A stretch of DNA of 8,924 nt from Bacteroidales bacterium (GCA_004557285.1 SFEK01000081.1:1-8924), one strand, 5' to 3'. Numbered from the stretch's first letter, positions 1-7,931 are shown. Notes: generated by a model not told the origin, from the sequence alone. A program made the numbers and translations.

Positions 1-2
1 GG

Positions 3-2429
3 AAGTGGTTTCTCCTTTCAACAATCATCTGTCTCGGTCTGGGACTGATTTACCTGCGATACAAGTCGCCGGTTTACAACACTACAGCCAAACTGCTGAT
101 CAAGGACGATCAAAATGGCGGCAGGTCGAGAGGTGGCGGTGCCATGCAGGCATTGGAAAACATGTCGAACCTCGGCATCATCAGCAACAGCTACGGTATC
201 GAGAACGAACAGGAAATCATCACTTCTTCATCGATTGCCGAACAAACTATCCGCGACCTGAAAATCTATGTTGACTATTACTTGAAAGGAAGCATCAAGT
301 CGCAGCTCTTGTACAAGGAGCAACCTATCAATGTGGATATGGACGCTGTTCACCTTGACAAACTTAATGCTCCCGTCAAATTGGAAATCACCAACAATGA
401 CGGCAAGTATCAGGTAAAAGGCGAATATTATATCCCTATCAACGAAATCAACTCTGATGGCCCGTTTGACATCGACAAGACCATTAACTCGTTGCCTGCC
501 ACTATCCAGACAAGGGTTGGTTCAATTATCCTGACCAAGAACAACGGTTTTGTGCTTGAAGACGGCCATACCATGAAGGCCATCATCAACTCGCCAAGAG
601 TTCAGGCAGCCAATTACATCGCCAACTTCTCCGTTGAACTGACTTCAAAACAGGCTGCGGTACTTAATCTGCAACTGAAGGACAAGAATATCCGACGAAG
701 CATGGATTATCTTGCTCAACTGGTGGAATGTTACAACCGTCAGGCCAATGAAGACAAAAACGAGATTGCCGTGCGCACCGAGGCTTTCATCAACGACCGT
801 CTGACCAAAATCAATGCCGAACTGAGCTCTACCGACGGCGAACTGGAAAGCTACAAGAAACGCAACCGTTTGATGCAACTCCAATTGGATGCTACTGCCA
901 CATCGGCCAACACCTCTGCTTACGAACAGAAACTGACAGAGGCCAACACGCAGATTGCGCTGATCAACAGTCTGATACAATTTGCCAACCGTCCGGGCAA
1001 CCAGCATCAGGTGCTGCCCTCAAACGTGGGATTGCAAGACCAGGCTTCTACATCTCTCATCAACGAATACAACAAGATTGCGCTTGAGCGTAACCGTCTG
1101 TTGCGCACCGCTTCTGAGAATAGCCCCGTTATCATGGAGTTGACCACCCAGCTCAACGACATGCAGCTGAGTATCAAGCAAGCCCTGCAACAGGCCCGCA
1201 AGAACATCGAGATTCAGCGCAATGCCATCAACAGTCAGTTGGGACAATACAACAGCGAAGTGTCCAAGGTGCCTGAACAGGAACGCATACTGACACTCAT
1301 CGGTCGCCAGCAGGAGGTGAAGTCTGGCCTGTACCTGATGTTGCTGCAGAAGCGTGAGGAAAACTCTATCTCTCTGGCAGCTACAGCCGACAAGGGTAAG
1401 CTGATCGAAATGCCTCAATATGCAGGCAAGGTGAGCCCCAAGGGGGCGCTCATCATGCTCATCGCCTTTGTACTGGGCATCTGTATTCCTGCCGGCATCC
1501 TCTACCTCATCAATTTCTTCCGTTACCGCATTGAGGGTCACGATGATGTGGCTGCATTGACCAGTCTGCCCATCATTGCCGACATCCCTGTGGCCAGCGA
1601 TAAGGCCAAAGGACGTGCCGACATTGTGGTGCATGAGAACACGAACAACCAGATGGAGGAAATATTCCGCTCCATGCGTACCAATGTGCAGTTTATGCTG
1701 CAACCGGGTGAAAATGTGCTGATGTTCACCTCCTCTACTTCGGGTGAGGGTAAGACCTTCGTGGCTGCCAACCTGGCCATGAGTTTCGCGCTGTTGGGCA
1801 AAAAAGTTGTCCTTGTAGGTTTGGATATCCGCAAGCCTCGCTTGGCCGAACTGTTCAAAATCAACAACCACCACAACGGTATTACCAACCTGTTGACCCT
1901 CGACGCACCCGACTGGAATGACATCAGTGGCGAGATTCTTCCTTCTGAGGTCAACAACAATCTCGACCTGCTGATGGCAGGACCCATTCCTCCCAACCCC
2001 GCAGAACTTGTGTCTCGCGCCTCACTTGAACAGGTCATCACTCAGCTCAAACAGCACTACGACTATGTGGTTATCGACACGGCACCTGTAGGATTGGTTA
2101 CCGACACGTTGCAAATCGGCAAGATGGCCAATATAACCATCTATATGTGCCGTGCAGACTATACCCCGAAGGCTTATTTCGGCATCATCAACAGTCTGGC
2201 AGAAGAAAAGAAATTGCCCAATCCCTGCTTGGCCATCAACGGCATCGACATGTCGCTCAAGAAATATGGCTATCAATATGGTTATGGCAAGTATGGCAAA
2301 TACGGCAAGTATGGCTCATACGGCAAGTATGGCTCATACGGCAAGTATGGTTCGTATGGCGCACACAGTTATGGCGACTACAGCAACAGCCACTACGGCA
2401 AGAAAGACGATGATTCAATCAAGAGATAA
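3..2429 (+). CDS. Wzc-like exopolysaccharide chain-length regulator and BY-kinase, 5'-truncated
   Basis: The frame is open from the window edge, so the gene starts upstream. The internal ATG at 144 is not its start, because the 47 codons before it encode a membrane helix (about residues 2-20 of the fragment) and the first strand of a Wzz domain. Of 808 visible residues, a periplasmic Wzz/GNVR-type region with predicted coiled coil comes next, then a second membrane helix (about 482-506), then a cytoplasmic BY-kinase. The kinase shows the E-x2-R-x2-R oligomerisation motif (E553, R556, R559), Walker A SGEGKT (580-585), Walker A' GLDIRKP (D608) and Walker B VVIDTAP (D692). The tail has 15 tyrosines between residues 755 and 798. 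Such proteins control polymer length and export of capsule or exopolysaccharide through cycles of tail autophosphorylation. The usual Walker A' DxD is GxD here; I believe this is common in Bacteroidetes homologues. The family call is firm, the polysaccharide unknown. Confidence 0.95.
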   Translation, partial: KWFLLSTIICLGLGLIYLRYKSPVYNTTAKLLIKDDQNGGRSRGGGAMQALENMSNLGIISNSYGIENEQEIITSSSIAEQTIRDLKIYVDYYLKGSIKSQLLYKEQPINVDMDAVHLDKLNAPVKLEITNNDGKYQVKGEYYIPINEINSDGPFDIDKTINSLPATIQTRVGSIILTKNNGFVLEDGHTMKAIINSPRVQAANYIANFSVELTSKQAAVLNLQLKDKNIRRSMDYLAQLVECYNRQANEDKNEIAVRTEAFINDRLTKINAELSSTDGELESYKKRNRLMQLQLDATATSANTSAYEQKLTEANTQIALINSLIQFANRPGNQHQVLPSNVGLQDQASTSLINEYNKIALERNRLLRTASENSPVIMELTTQLNDMQLSIKQALQQARKNIEIQRNAINSQLGQYNSEVSKVPEQERILTLIGRQQEVKSGLYLMLLQKREENSISLAATADKGKLIEMPQYAGKVSPKGALIMLIAFVLGICIPAGILYLINFFRYRIEGHDDVAALTSLPIIADIPVASDKAKGRADIVVHENTNNQMEEIFRSMRTNVQFMLQPGENVLMFTSSTSGEGKTFVAANLAMSFALLGKKVVLVGLDIRKPRLAELFKINNHHNGITNLLTLDAPDWNDISGEILPSEVNNNLDLLMAGPIPPNPAELVSRASLEQVITQLKQHYDYVVIDTAPVGLVTDTLQIGKMANITIYMCRADYTPKAYFGIINSLAEEKKLPNPCLAINGIDMSLKKYGYQYGYGKYGKYGKYGSYGKYGSYGKYGSYGAHSYGDYSNSHYGKKDDDSIKR
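2286..2357 (+). repeat. Four in-frame 18-bp tandem repeats coding the tyrosine tail
   Basis: Four consecutive 18-base units start at 2286, 2304, 2322 and 2340. The second and third are identical (ggcaagtatggctcatac). The first differs at three bases in its second half and the fourth at three bases, mostly synonymous. They encode GKYGKY once and GKYGSY three times, so each unit adds two tyrosines to the kinase tail. Because 18 is a multiple of three, gain or loss of a unit would keep the frame. Confidence 0.95.
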
Positions 2430-2441
2430 AGACAACGTGAA

Positions 2442-2873
2442 ATGAATATTGCAGTTGATTTTGACGGCACCATCGTTGAGCACAGATATCCGGAAATCGG
2501 CCGCGAGCGTCCGTTTGCCATCGATACGCTGAAGATGCTCATTGCCGACCAGCACCGGTTGATATTATGGTCGGTCAGAGAGGGCCAGCTGCTCGAAGAT
2601 GCAGTGAACTGGTGCAGGGAAAGAGGGGTGGAGTTTTATGCCGTGAACAGGGATTATCCCGAGGAACGCGGCGTGGAGAACAACAACCATTTCTCCAGAA
2701 AGCTCAAGGTCGATTTGTTCATCGACGACCGTAACATCGGAGGACTGCCCGACTGGGGCACCATTTACCGCATGATCAAGGAGCACAAGACGTACCCCGA
2801 AATTCTGCAGGAACGTCATGGAATCATCCATGAAGACGACCGCCCCAAGAAAAAACATTGGTGGCAATTTTAA
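2442..2873 (+). CDS. Small cap-less HAD-superfamily hydrolase
   Basis: A 143-residue protein starting MNIAVDFDGT. The HAD motif I lies at the extreme N-terminus (D6 nucleophile, D8 acid/base), which fixes the start. Motif II is probably S44 in LILWSVREG, motif III K87 or K89, and motif IV the DD at 95-96 in LFIDDRNIGG. There is no room for a cap domain, so it is a C0-type HAD; I believe it matches the uncharacterised BT0820-like group of Bacteroidetes. C0 HADs usually act on phosphate groups of proteins or other large substrates, or, as in KdsC, as oligomers on sugar phosphates. The gene begins 12 bases after the kinase stop and precedes a terminator, so it is probably the last gene of the polysaccharide operon. 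The substrate is unknown; a role in dephosphorylating the kinase or a sugar-phosphate precursor is only inference. The basic/aromatic C-terminus (KKKHWWQF) is a notable oddity. Confidence 0.85.
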   Translation: MNIAVDFDGTIVEHRYPEIGRERPFAIDTLKMLIADQHRLILWSVREGQLLEDAVNWCRERGVEFYAVNRDYPEERGVENNNHFSRKLKVDLFIDDRNIGGLPDWGTIYRMIKEHKTYPEILQERHGIIHEDDRPKKKHWWQF

Positions 2874-2887
2874 AACATAACATAACG

Positions 2888-2934
2888 AAGAGAGTGTTTC
2901 ATTCGGTGTCTATACCCATGAAACACTCTCTTTT
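2888..2934 (+). terminator. Hairpin terminator closing the polysaccharide operon
   Basis: A perfect 15-bp inverted repeat pairs 2888-2902 (aagagagtgtttcat) with 2918-2932, followed by two more T before a C. Part of the loop can pair again (ggt 2905-2907 with acc 2914-2916). It lies 14 bases after the HAD stop and upstream of the sppA promoter, as expected of an intrinsic terminator. The T-run is short, so efficiency is uncertain, and the stem may also serve to stabilise the RNA 3' end. Confidence 0.8.
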
Positions 2935-2953
2935 CATTAAACTTTTCATTCTT

Positions 2954-2987
2954 TTTCCGTGTATTCAAATAAAATTGAGTATATTTG
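2954..2987 (+). promoter_or_regulatory. Bacteroidetes-type promoter upstream of sppA
   Basis: TATATTTG at 2980-2987, followed by C, fits the Bacteroidetes -7 consensus TAnnTTTG exactly. The -33 region (about 2954-2960, tttccgt) is a poor match to TTTG. Transcription would begin near 2991-2995, giving a leader of about 80 bases before the sppA ATG. The leader contains a 4-bp hairpin (gtcg/cgac near 3018-3030) and an AGGAG at 3049-3053 that is 21 bases from the ATG, too far to be a normal ribosome binding site. Confidence 0.55.
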
Positions 2988-3074
2988 CAAAATATTCGGG
3001 CAAATGGTGCTTGACAAGTCGTGTAGCGACAACAAGATTTTATACAATAGGAGTAACACTAAAATAATCAGATT

Positions 3075-4856
3075 ATGAAAGACTTTCTCAAGTACATGTC
3101 GGCAACGGTAGTCGGCATCTTCGTTTTTTTCATCATCACAGGTGCACTGATGGTGATGAGCATCATTGGTATGGTAGCTTCTGAAAGCTCAGCCACCGAC
3201 GTTTCCGACAACACCGTGTTTGTCTTGTCGCTCAACGGCATGATGCAAGAGCGCAGCGAACGTTCACTGTTCGACGAAGTGAGCAGCATGAACAACGATG
3301 CAACCTCGACAATTGGCCTCGACGAAGTGCTCGAAGCCATTGACAAGGCCAAGCACAATGACAAAATCAAGGGTATATACATCGAGGCAGGCATGTTTGC
3401 CCCAGACTCTTATGCCTCGGCACAAGCCATGCGCAATGCCCTGGCTGATTTCAAGAAGAGCGGCAAATGGATTGTAGCCTATGCCGATACCTATACCCAA
3501 GGCACCTATTACATCGCATCAGTGGCCAACAAGGTGTACCTCAATCCCTACGGTCAGCTCGACTGGCATGGTCTGGCCGCCCAACCCCTGTTCGTCAAGG
3601 ATGTCATGGCCAAGTTTGGCGTGAAGATGCAGGTGGCCAAGGTGGGTGCTTACAAGAGTGCCACCGAAATGTTTACCGAAGAGAAGATGAGCGATGCCAA
3701 CCGTGAGCAGATCACCGCCTATATCAACGGTCTGTGGCAAAATATCTGCAAGGAGGTGGGCGCAAGCCGCAACATCAGCGTGGACAAGCTCAACGCCTAT
3801 GCCGACCGCTTCATCACGTTGTCGGCAGCCAAGGATTATGTTGCCTCCGGACTGGTTGACCAACTGCTATACACCGACCAGGTCAAGGCCGAAGTCAACA
3901 AACTGCTGAAAGCCGAAGCCGATGAAGACATCAACACGGTATATTTGGCTGACATGGCCAATGTAAAGGCCCCGAAGAAAGAGGGCGAGGAAATCGCCGT
4001 TTATTATGCCTATGGCGACATTGTTGATGTGGCCTCGGGCAGCATGTCCTCATACAGCCATCAGATCGTGGGCAAGGATGTGTGTGCCGACTTGAAGCAG
4101 TTGATGGACGACGACGACGTGAAGGCCGTGGTTATCCGCGTGAACTCTGGTGGCGGCAGTGCTTATGCCTCAGAGCAGATGTGGCATGCCGTGGAAATGT
4201 TGAAGAAGAAAAAGCCCGTTGTCGTTTCCATGGGCGGCTTGGCAGCGTCAGGCGGCTACTATATGAGTTGCGGCGCCCAGTGGATTGTGGCAGAACCCAC
4301 CACGCTTACAGGCAGCATCGGCATCTTTGGCATGTTCCCTGATTTCAGCGGACTGCTGACCGAAAAACTGGGAGTGAAGTTCGACGAGGTGAAGACCAAC
4401 AAATTTGCCGGTTTCGGCAGCATGTCGCGCCCGTTCAACGAAGAGGAAATGAGCTATCTCACCAGCTACATCTCACGCGGCTATGAACTGTTCCGCCAGC
4501 GAGTGGCTACAGGTAGAAAGATGAAGGTTGAAGATGTCGAGCAGGTGGCACAAGGCCGTGTGTGGTTAGGACAGGATGCTGTCAAACTGAAACTGGTCGA
4601 TGAACTTGGTGGTCTTGACAAGGCCGTTGCCAAGGCGGCAAGCCTGGCCAAGGTCAAGGATTATTACACTTCAGCCTATCCCGGCAAGACGGATTGGACT
4701 GAGTCTCTGTTCAACACCCTGTCAGGCCAGAGCTATATCGACAGCAAACTGCAGGCCGTCCTTGGCGACAGCTATGGTTGCTTCATGATGATGAAAGACA
4801 TCAGTCACCGCAACGCCATACAGGCACGCATACCTTTCGACCTGAACATCAAATAA
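3075..4856 (+). CDS. sppA: Signal peptide peptidase SppA, long (67K) type
   Basis: A 593-residue membrane-anchored serine protease of the S49 family, which cleaves leftover signal peptides in the cytoplasmic membrane after secretion. An N-terminal membrane helix spans about residues 9-35, so most of the protein should be periplasmic. Two tandem S49 domains follow. The first carries the catalytic lysine K194 in VGAYKSATEMF, matching E. coli K209. The second carries the nucleophile S392 in GGLAASGGYY, matching E. coli S409. In E. coli the two residues come from neighbouring subunits of a tetramer. The oxyanion-type loop reads RVNSGGGSAYAS, with Gly where E. coli has Pro. The length fits the duplicated type, not the short SppA of Gram-positives. 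The start is supported by the membrane segment directly after it. It is the first gene after the promoter near 2980 and 60 bases before lpxK. Confidence 0.96.
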   Translation: MKDFLKYMSATVVGIFVFFIITGALMVMSIIGMVASESSATDVSDNTVFVLSLNGMMQERSERSLFDEVSSMNNDATSTIGLDEVLEAIDKAKHNDKIKGIYIEAGMFAPDSYASAQAMRNALADFKKSGKWIVAYADTYTQGTYYIASVANKVYLNPYGQLDWHGLAAQPLFVKDVMAKFGVKMQVAKVGAYKSATEMFTEEKMSDANREQITAYINGLWQNICKEVGASRNISVDKLNAYADRFITLSAAKDYVASGLVDQLLYTDQVKAEVNKLLKAEADEDINTVYLADMANVKAPKKEGEEIAVYYAYGDIVDVASGSMSSYSHQIVGKDVCADLKQLMDDDDVKAVVIRVNSGGGSAYASEQMWHAVEMLKKKKPVVVSMGGLAASGGYYMSCGAQWIVAEPTTLTGSIGIFGMFPDFSGLLTEKLGVKFDEVKTNKFAGFGSMSRPFNEEEMSYLTSYISRGYELFRQRVATGRKMKVEDVEQVAQGRVWLGQDAVKLKLVDELGGLDKAVAKAASLAKVKDYYTSAYPGKTDWTESLFNTLSGQSYIDSKLQAVLGDSYGCFMMMKDISHRNAIQARIPFDLNIK

Positions 4857-4916
4857 TGCGGCATGACAATCATCCCGCCGAAACATCAGATATTTCAGAA
4901 CAAAAAGTGACAATAA

Positions 4917-6089
4917 ATGGAAGGCGACTTTATCAAGGTTAGAGAATGGCTTCTGCCATTGAGCTGGCTTTACGGATTGGGGGTGCGGCTGAGAAACCAG
5001 TTGTTTGAACTGGGCATTCTGAAGAGCCGCAGCTTCAAGACCCCTGTCATCTCGGTGGGCAATATCACCGTGGGCGGCTCGGGCAAGACCCCGCATGTGG
5101 AATACCTTATCCGTCTGCTGCAACATGGGGCAAAGGTGGCCGTTCTCAGCCGTGGCTACAAGCGCAAGAGTAGGGGATATGTGCTGGCTCACCAAGACAC
5201 GAGGATGCAGGACATCGGAGACGAGCCCTATCAGATGAAGCAAAAGTTTCCCAACATCTTTGTGGCGGTGGACAAGAAACGCTGCCACGGCATCGATAGG
5301 CTCACCAACGATGAAGAAAGCAAGGAAACCGACGTGATCCTGCTCGACGATGCCTTCCAGCACCGCTATGTCAAGCCGGGCATCAACATCCTGCTCGTGG
5401 ATTACCATCGTCTCATCATCTACGACAAGCTGTTGCCTGCAGGCAGGTTGAGAGAACCCCGCAACGGCAAGGCCAGGGCCGACATCGTCATCGTGACCAA
5501 ATGCCCCAAGGACCTGCGCCCCATGGAGTTCAGGGTCATCACCAAAGCCATGGACCTGTATCCCTACCAGAAACTCTACTTCACCACGCTGCAATACGGC
5601 AAACTCATGCCGGCATACTGCGGCAGTGAACGGAAGCTCGATGACATCGGCAGCAACGAACATGTGTTGCTGCTCACGGGGATTGCATCGCCCAAACAGA
5701 TGATTTACGACCTGAAGCCTTATTGCAGCAGGTTGACTCCGCTCACTTATCCCGACCATCATCAGTTCACCGCAAAGGACATCGAGCAGATCAACAAGAC
5801 ATTTGCAGATATGCCTTCGCCCAAATGTATCATCACAACAGAAAAAGACAACTCACGCCTGTTCGGCATGGCAGGACTTTCAGATGAGGTGCGACATCAT
5901 CTGTACATCTTGCCCGTGGAAATCAAATTCATGCTCGGACAGGAAGAGGATTTTAACGAAAAAATCATAGGTTATGTACAAAAAAATTCAAGAAACAGCA
6001 TCCTGGCTCAAAGAAAGGATGACCACAAGTCCAACAACAGCCATCATCCTGGGAACAGGCCTCGGACAATTAGCTTCAGAAATCACTGA
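4917..6089 (+). CDS. lpxK: Tetraacyldisaccharide 4'-kinase LpxK
   Basis: A 390-residue inner-membrane-associated P-loop kinase that phosphorylates the 4' position of the lipid A disaccharide 1-phosphate to give lipid IVA. The start is supported by the typical opening hydrophobic WLLPLSWLYG. Walker A is GNITVGGSGKTP (48-59, with K57). Family motifs follow: LSRGY (77-81), GDEP (101-104), LLDDAFQHR (142-150), PAGRLREPRNG (174-184) and IITTEKD (305-311). The recognisable family sequence fades near residue 355. The last 38 or so residues are basic and polar and are read from DNA that also encodes the start of the next gene in another frame (116-base overlap), making the protein somewhat longer than many family members. 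No promoter is evident in the 60 bases after sppA, so co-transcription is likely. Confidence 0.95.
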   Translation: MEGDFIKVREWLLPLSWLYGLGVRLRNQLFELGILKSRSFKTPVISVGNITVGGSGKTPHVEYLIRLLQHGAKVAVLSRGYKRKSRGYVLAHQDTRMQDIGDEPYQMKQKFPNIFVAVDKKRCHGIDRLTNDEESKETDVILLDDAFQHRYVKPGINILLVDYHRLIIYDKLLPAGRLREPRNGKARADIVIVTKCPKDLRPMEFRVITKAMDLYPYQKLYFTTLQYGKLMPAYCGSERKLDDIGSNEHVLLLTGIASPKQMIYDLKPYCSRLTPLTYPDHHQFTAKDIEQINKTFADMPSPKCIITTEKDNSRLFGMAGLSDEVRHHLYILPVEIKFMLGQEEDFNEKIIGYVQKNSRNSILAQRKDDHKSNNSHHPGNRPRTISFRNH

Positions 6090-6783
6090 CAGCTATGAAT
6101 TTCCCTACCAGGATATTCCCCATTTCCCCGTATCTACAGTAGAAGGACATGCCGGAAAACTCATCTTCGGCAAGCTCGGCGGCGTGGATATCATGGCCAT
6201 GGAAGGTCGTTTCCACTATTACGAAGGTTACGACATGAAAGAGGTGACATTCCCCGTGCGCATCATGTACGAACTGGGCATCAAGACCCTTTTCGTGAGC
6301 AATGCCTCGGGAGGCATGAACCCCGAATTCAAGATTGGCGACCTGATGATCATCACCGACCACATCAACTTCTTCCCCGAGCATCCGCTGCGTGGCAAGA
6401 ATTTCCCCACCGGTCCGCGTTTCCCCGACATGCACGAAACCTACGATAGGCAGCTCATTGCCTTGGCTGAGCGCATTGCCGAGGAGAAAGGCATCAGGCT
6501 GGTTCATGGCGTATATGTCGGCGTACAAGGCCCCACCTTCGAGACACCGGCAGAATACAAGATGTATCACCGCTTTGGCGGCGATGCCGTCGGCATGAGC
6601 ACCGTGCCTGAGGTGATTGTGGCCCACCACTGTGGCATCAGGACATTTGGCATCAGCATCATCACCGATCTGGGACTTGAGGACACTCCTGTAGAGGTAA
6701 GTCACGAAGAGGTGCAGATTGCTGCCAACAAGGCACAACCGCTCATGACGGAAATCATGAGAGAGATGATCAGACGCAGCTGA
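5974..6783 (+). CDS. Purine nucleoside phosphorylase, trimeric (low-mass) family
   Basis: A 269-residue enzyme that splits purine nucleosides with phosphate to free base and ribose 1-phosphate, for purine salvage in the cytoplasm. Family landmarks are ILGTGLG (25-31), STVEGHAGKL (54-63), MEGRFHYYEGY (76-86, with phosphate-site H81), VSNASGG (108-114), TFETPAE with E190 (human E201) and GGDAVGMSTVPEVIVA (202-217). H244 in SHEEV matches human H257. The position equivalent to human base-recognition residue N243 is Asp (D232), as in methylthioadenosine phosphorylases; the extended PxFxT and GMST blocks otherwise fit PNP. ATG 5974 is preferred because MYKKIQETASWLKERM before the later Met resembles the normal N-terminal helix. 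This start lies inside lpxK, so translation is probably coupled. A PNP/MTAP-family enzyme is certain; the preferred substrate is not. Confidence 0.93.
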   Translation: MYKKIQETASWLKERMTTSPTTAIILGTGLGQLASEITDSYEFPYQDIPHFPVSTVEGHAGKLIFGKLGGVDIMAMEGRFHYYEGYDMKEVTFPVRIMYELGIKTLFVSNASGGMNPEFKIGDLMIITDHINFFPEHPLRGKNFPTGPRFPDMHETYDRQLIALAERIAEEKGIRLVHGVYVGVQGPTFETPAEYKMYHRFGGDAVGMSTVPEVIVAHHCGIRTFGISIITDLGLEDTPVEVSHEEVQIAANKAQPLMTEIMREMIRRS

Positions 6784-6818
6784 CATACCACGGTCACCTT
6801 TATCCAAACAAACACAAC

Positions 6819-7895
6819 ATGGAAATAGCAAAACTTGGAGAATTTGGTCTGATAGAACATCTCACCAACGACTGCAAGCCCCAGAACGCATCTACCATAT
6901 ATGGCGTGGGCGACGACTGCGCAGTGATGCACTATCCCGACAGCGAAGTGCTGGTCACCACCGACATGCTGATGGAAGGCGTGCATTTCGACCTTACCTA
7001 CATCGACCTGCAACACTTAGGCTACAAGGCTGCCATGGTCAACATCAGTGACATTTTCGCCATGAACGGCACACCACGGCAAATGGTGGTAAGCATAGCG
7101 CTGAGCAAACGGTTTACTGTTGAAGACATGGAACTCTTCTACAGCGGGCTACGCATGGCCTGCAGCAAATGGGGCGTAGACATCGTAGGCGGCGACACTA
7201 CCTCCTCATACACCGGACTGGCCATCAGCATCACCTGCATCGGCGAAGCCGATAAAGACAGCATCGCCTACCGCAAGGGCGCACAAGATACCGACTTGAT
7301 TTGCGTGTCGGGAGACCTCGGTGCCGCCTACATGGGGCTCCAGCTGCTGGAGCGTGAAAAGAGTGTGTATTACCAGCAGGTGAACGAGGCCAAGCGCAAG
7401 GGCGACAAAAAGGCACTTGAGGCCTTGGGGCATTTCCAACCCGACTTTGCCGGCAAGGAATACCTGCTGCAACGACAGCTCAAGCCCGAGGCTCGGGGCG
7501 ACATCATCAGCCAGCTGCGCCAGATGAATATCCGTCCCACCTCAATGATGGACATCAGCGACGGGTTGAGCAGCGAATTGCTGCACATCTGCCACCAGAG
7601 CGATTGTGGATGCCGTATCTATGAAAAGAACATCCCCATCGACTATCAGACCGCTGTCATGGCTGAAGAATTCAACATGAATGTCACCACCTGTGCCCTC
7701 AACGGAGGCGAAGACTACGAACTGCTGTTCACAGTGCCCATCGGCGACCATGAGAAAATCGAGGCCCTCGATGATGTGAAGCTCATCGGGCATATCACCA
7801 AAAAAGCCTACGGCACTGTGTTGGTAAGCCGAGATAATCAGGAGTTTGAGTTGAAAGCCCAAGGATGGAACCCCTTGAAAGACCAAACTTGTTAA
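6819..7895 (+). CDS. thiL: Thiamine-monophosphate kinase ThiL
   Basis: A 358-residue cytoplasmic enzyme that uses ATP to convert thiamine monophosphate to thiamine diphosphate, the last step of thiamine cofactor synthesis. It belongs to the PurM/AIR-synthase fold. Visible motifs in order are GVGDDCAV (29-36), TTDMLMEGVHF (47-57), NISDIFAMNG (75-84, Mg/ATP site), DIVGGDTTSS (121-130), VSGDLGAA (163-170), MMDISDGLSSEL (243-254) and NGGEDYELL (295-303). It is longer than E. coli ThiL (about 325 residues), partly through a Lys/Glu-rich stretch near 180-215. The ATG lies 35 bases after the phosphorylase stop, with no clear Shine-Dalgarno or promoter between, so it is probably the last gene of the sppA-lpxK-PNP-thiL transcript. 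I see no TPP riboswitch (thi box) upstream. No hairpin terminator is evident after the stop; a 12-bp palindrome (7896-7907) follows immediately. Confidence 0.95.
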   Translation: MEIAKLGEFGLIEHLTNDCKPQNASTIYGVGDDCAVMHYPDSEVLVTTDMLMEGVHFDLTYIDLQHLGYKAAMVNISDIFAMNGTPRQMVVSIALSKRFTVEDMELFYSGLRMACSKWGVDIVGGDTTSSYTGLAISITCIGEADKDSIAYRKGAQDTDLICVSGDLGAAYMGLQLLEREKSVYYQQVNEAKRKGDKKALEALGHFQPDFAGKEYLLQRQLKPEARGDIISQLRQMNIRPTSMMDISDGLSSELLHICHQSDCGCRIYEKNIPIDYQTAVMAEEFNMNVTTCALNGGEDYELLFTVPIGDHEKIEALDDVKLIGHITKKAYGTVLVSRDNQEFELKAQGWNPLKDQTC

Positions 7896-7931
7896 AATTA
7901 TATAATTCGAAGATAATATTGGTCTGTTGAT

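Noticed and set aside
5..274. 89-codon plus-strand frame at the left edge
   Set aside because: It overlaps the kinase gene in another frame; the kinase frame encodes a clear membrane helix and Wzz strand over the same bases.
1020..1874. 284-codon minus-strand frame opposite the kinase
   Set aside because: Antisense shadow of a well-supported kinase gene; His/Gln-rich translation with no domain.
2858..3067. 69-codon frame between the HAD gene and sppA
   Set aside because: It starts inside the HAD gene and runs through the terminator hairpin and the sppA promoter.
4857..4916. gcgg/ccgc hairpin between sppA and lpxK as terminator
   Set aside because: Only four pairs with a long loop and no T-run; read-through into lpxK is more likely.
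4722..5762. 346-codon minus-strand frame opposite sppA and lpxK
   Set aside because: It crosses two firmly identified genes on the other strand and its His/Val-rich translation matches no family I recognise.
6076..6831. 251-codon minus-strand frame opposite the nucleoside phosphorylase
   Set aside because: Shadow of the phosphorylase gene, which has all its family motifs on the plus strand.
7896..7907. aattatataatt palindrome after thiL as a terminator
   Set aside because: It is all A/T with no loop or T-run, so it would form a very weak RNA hairpin; such palindromes are expected in AT-rich spacers.
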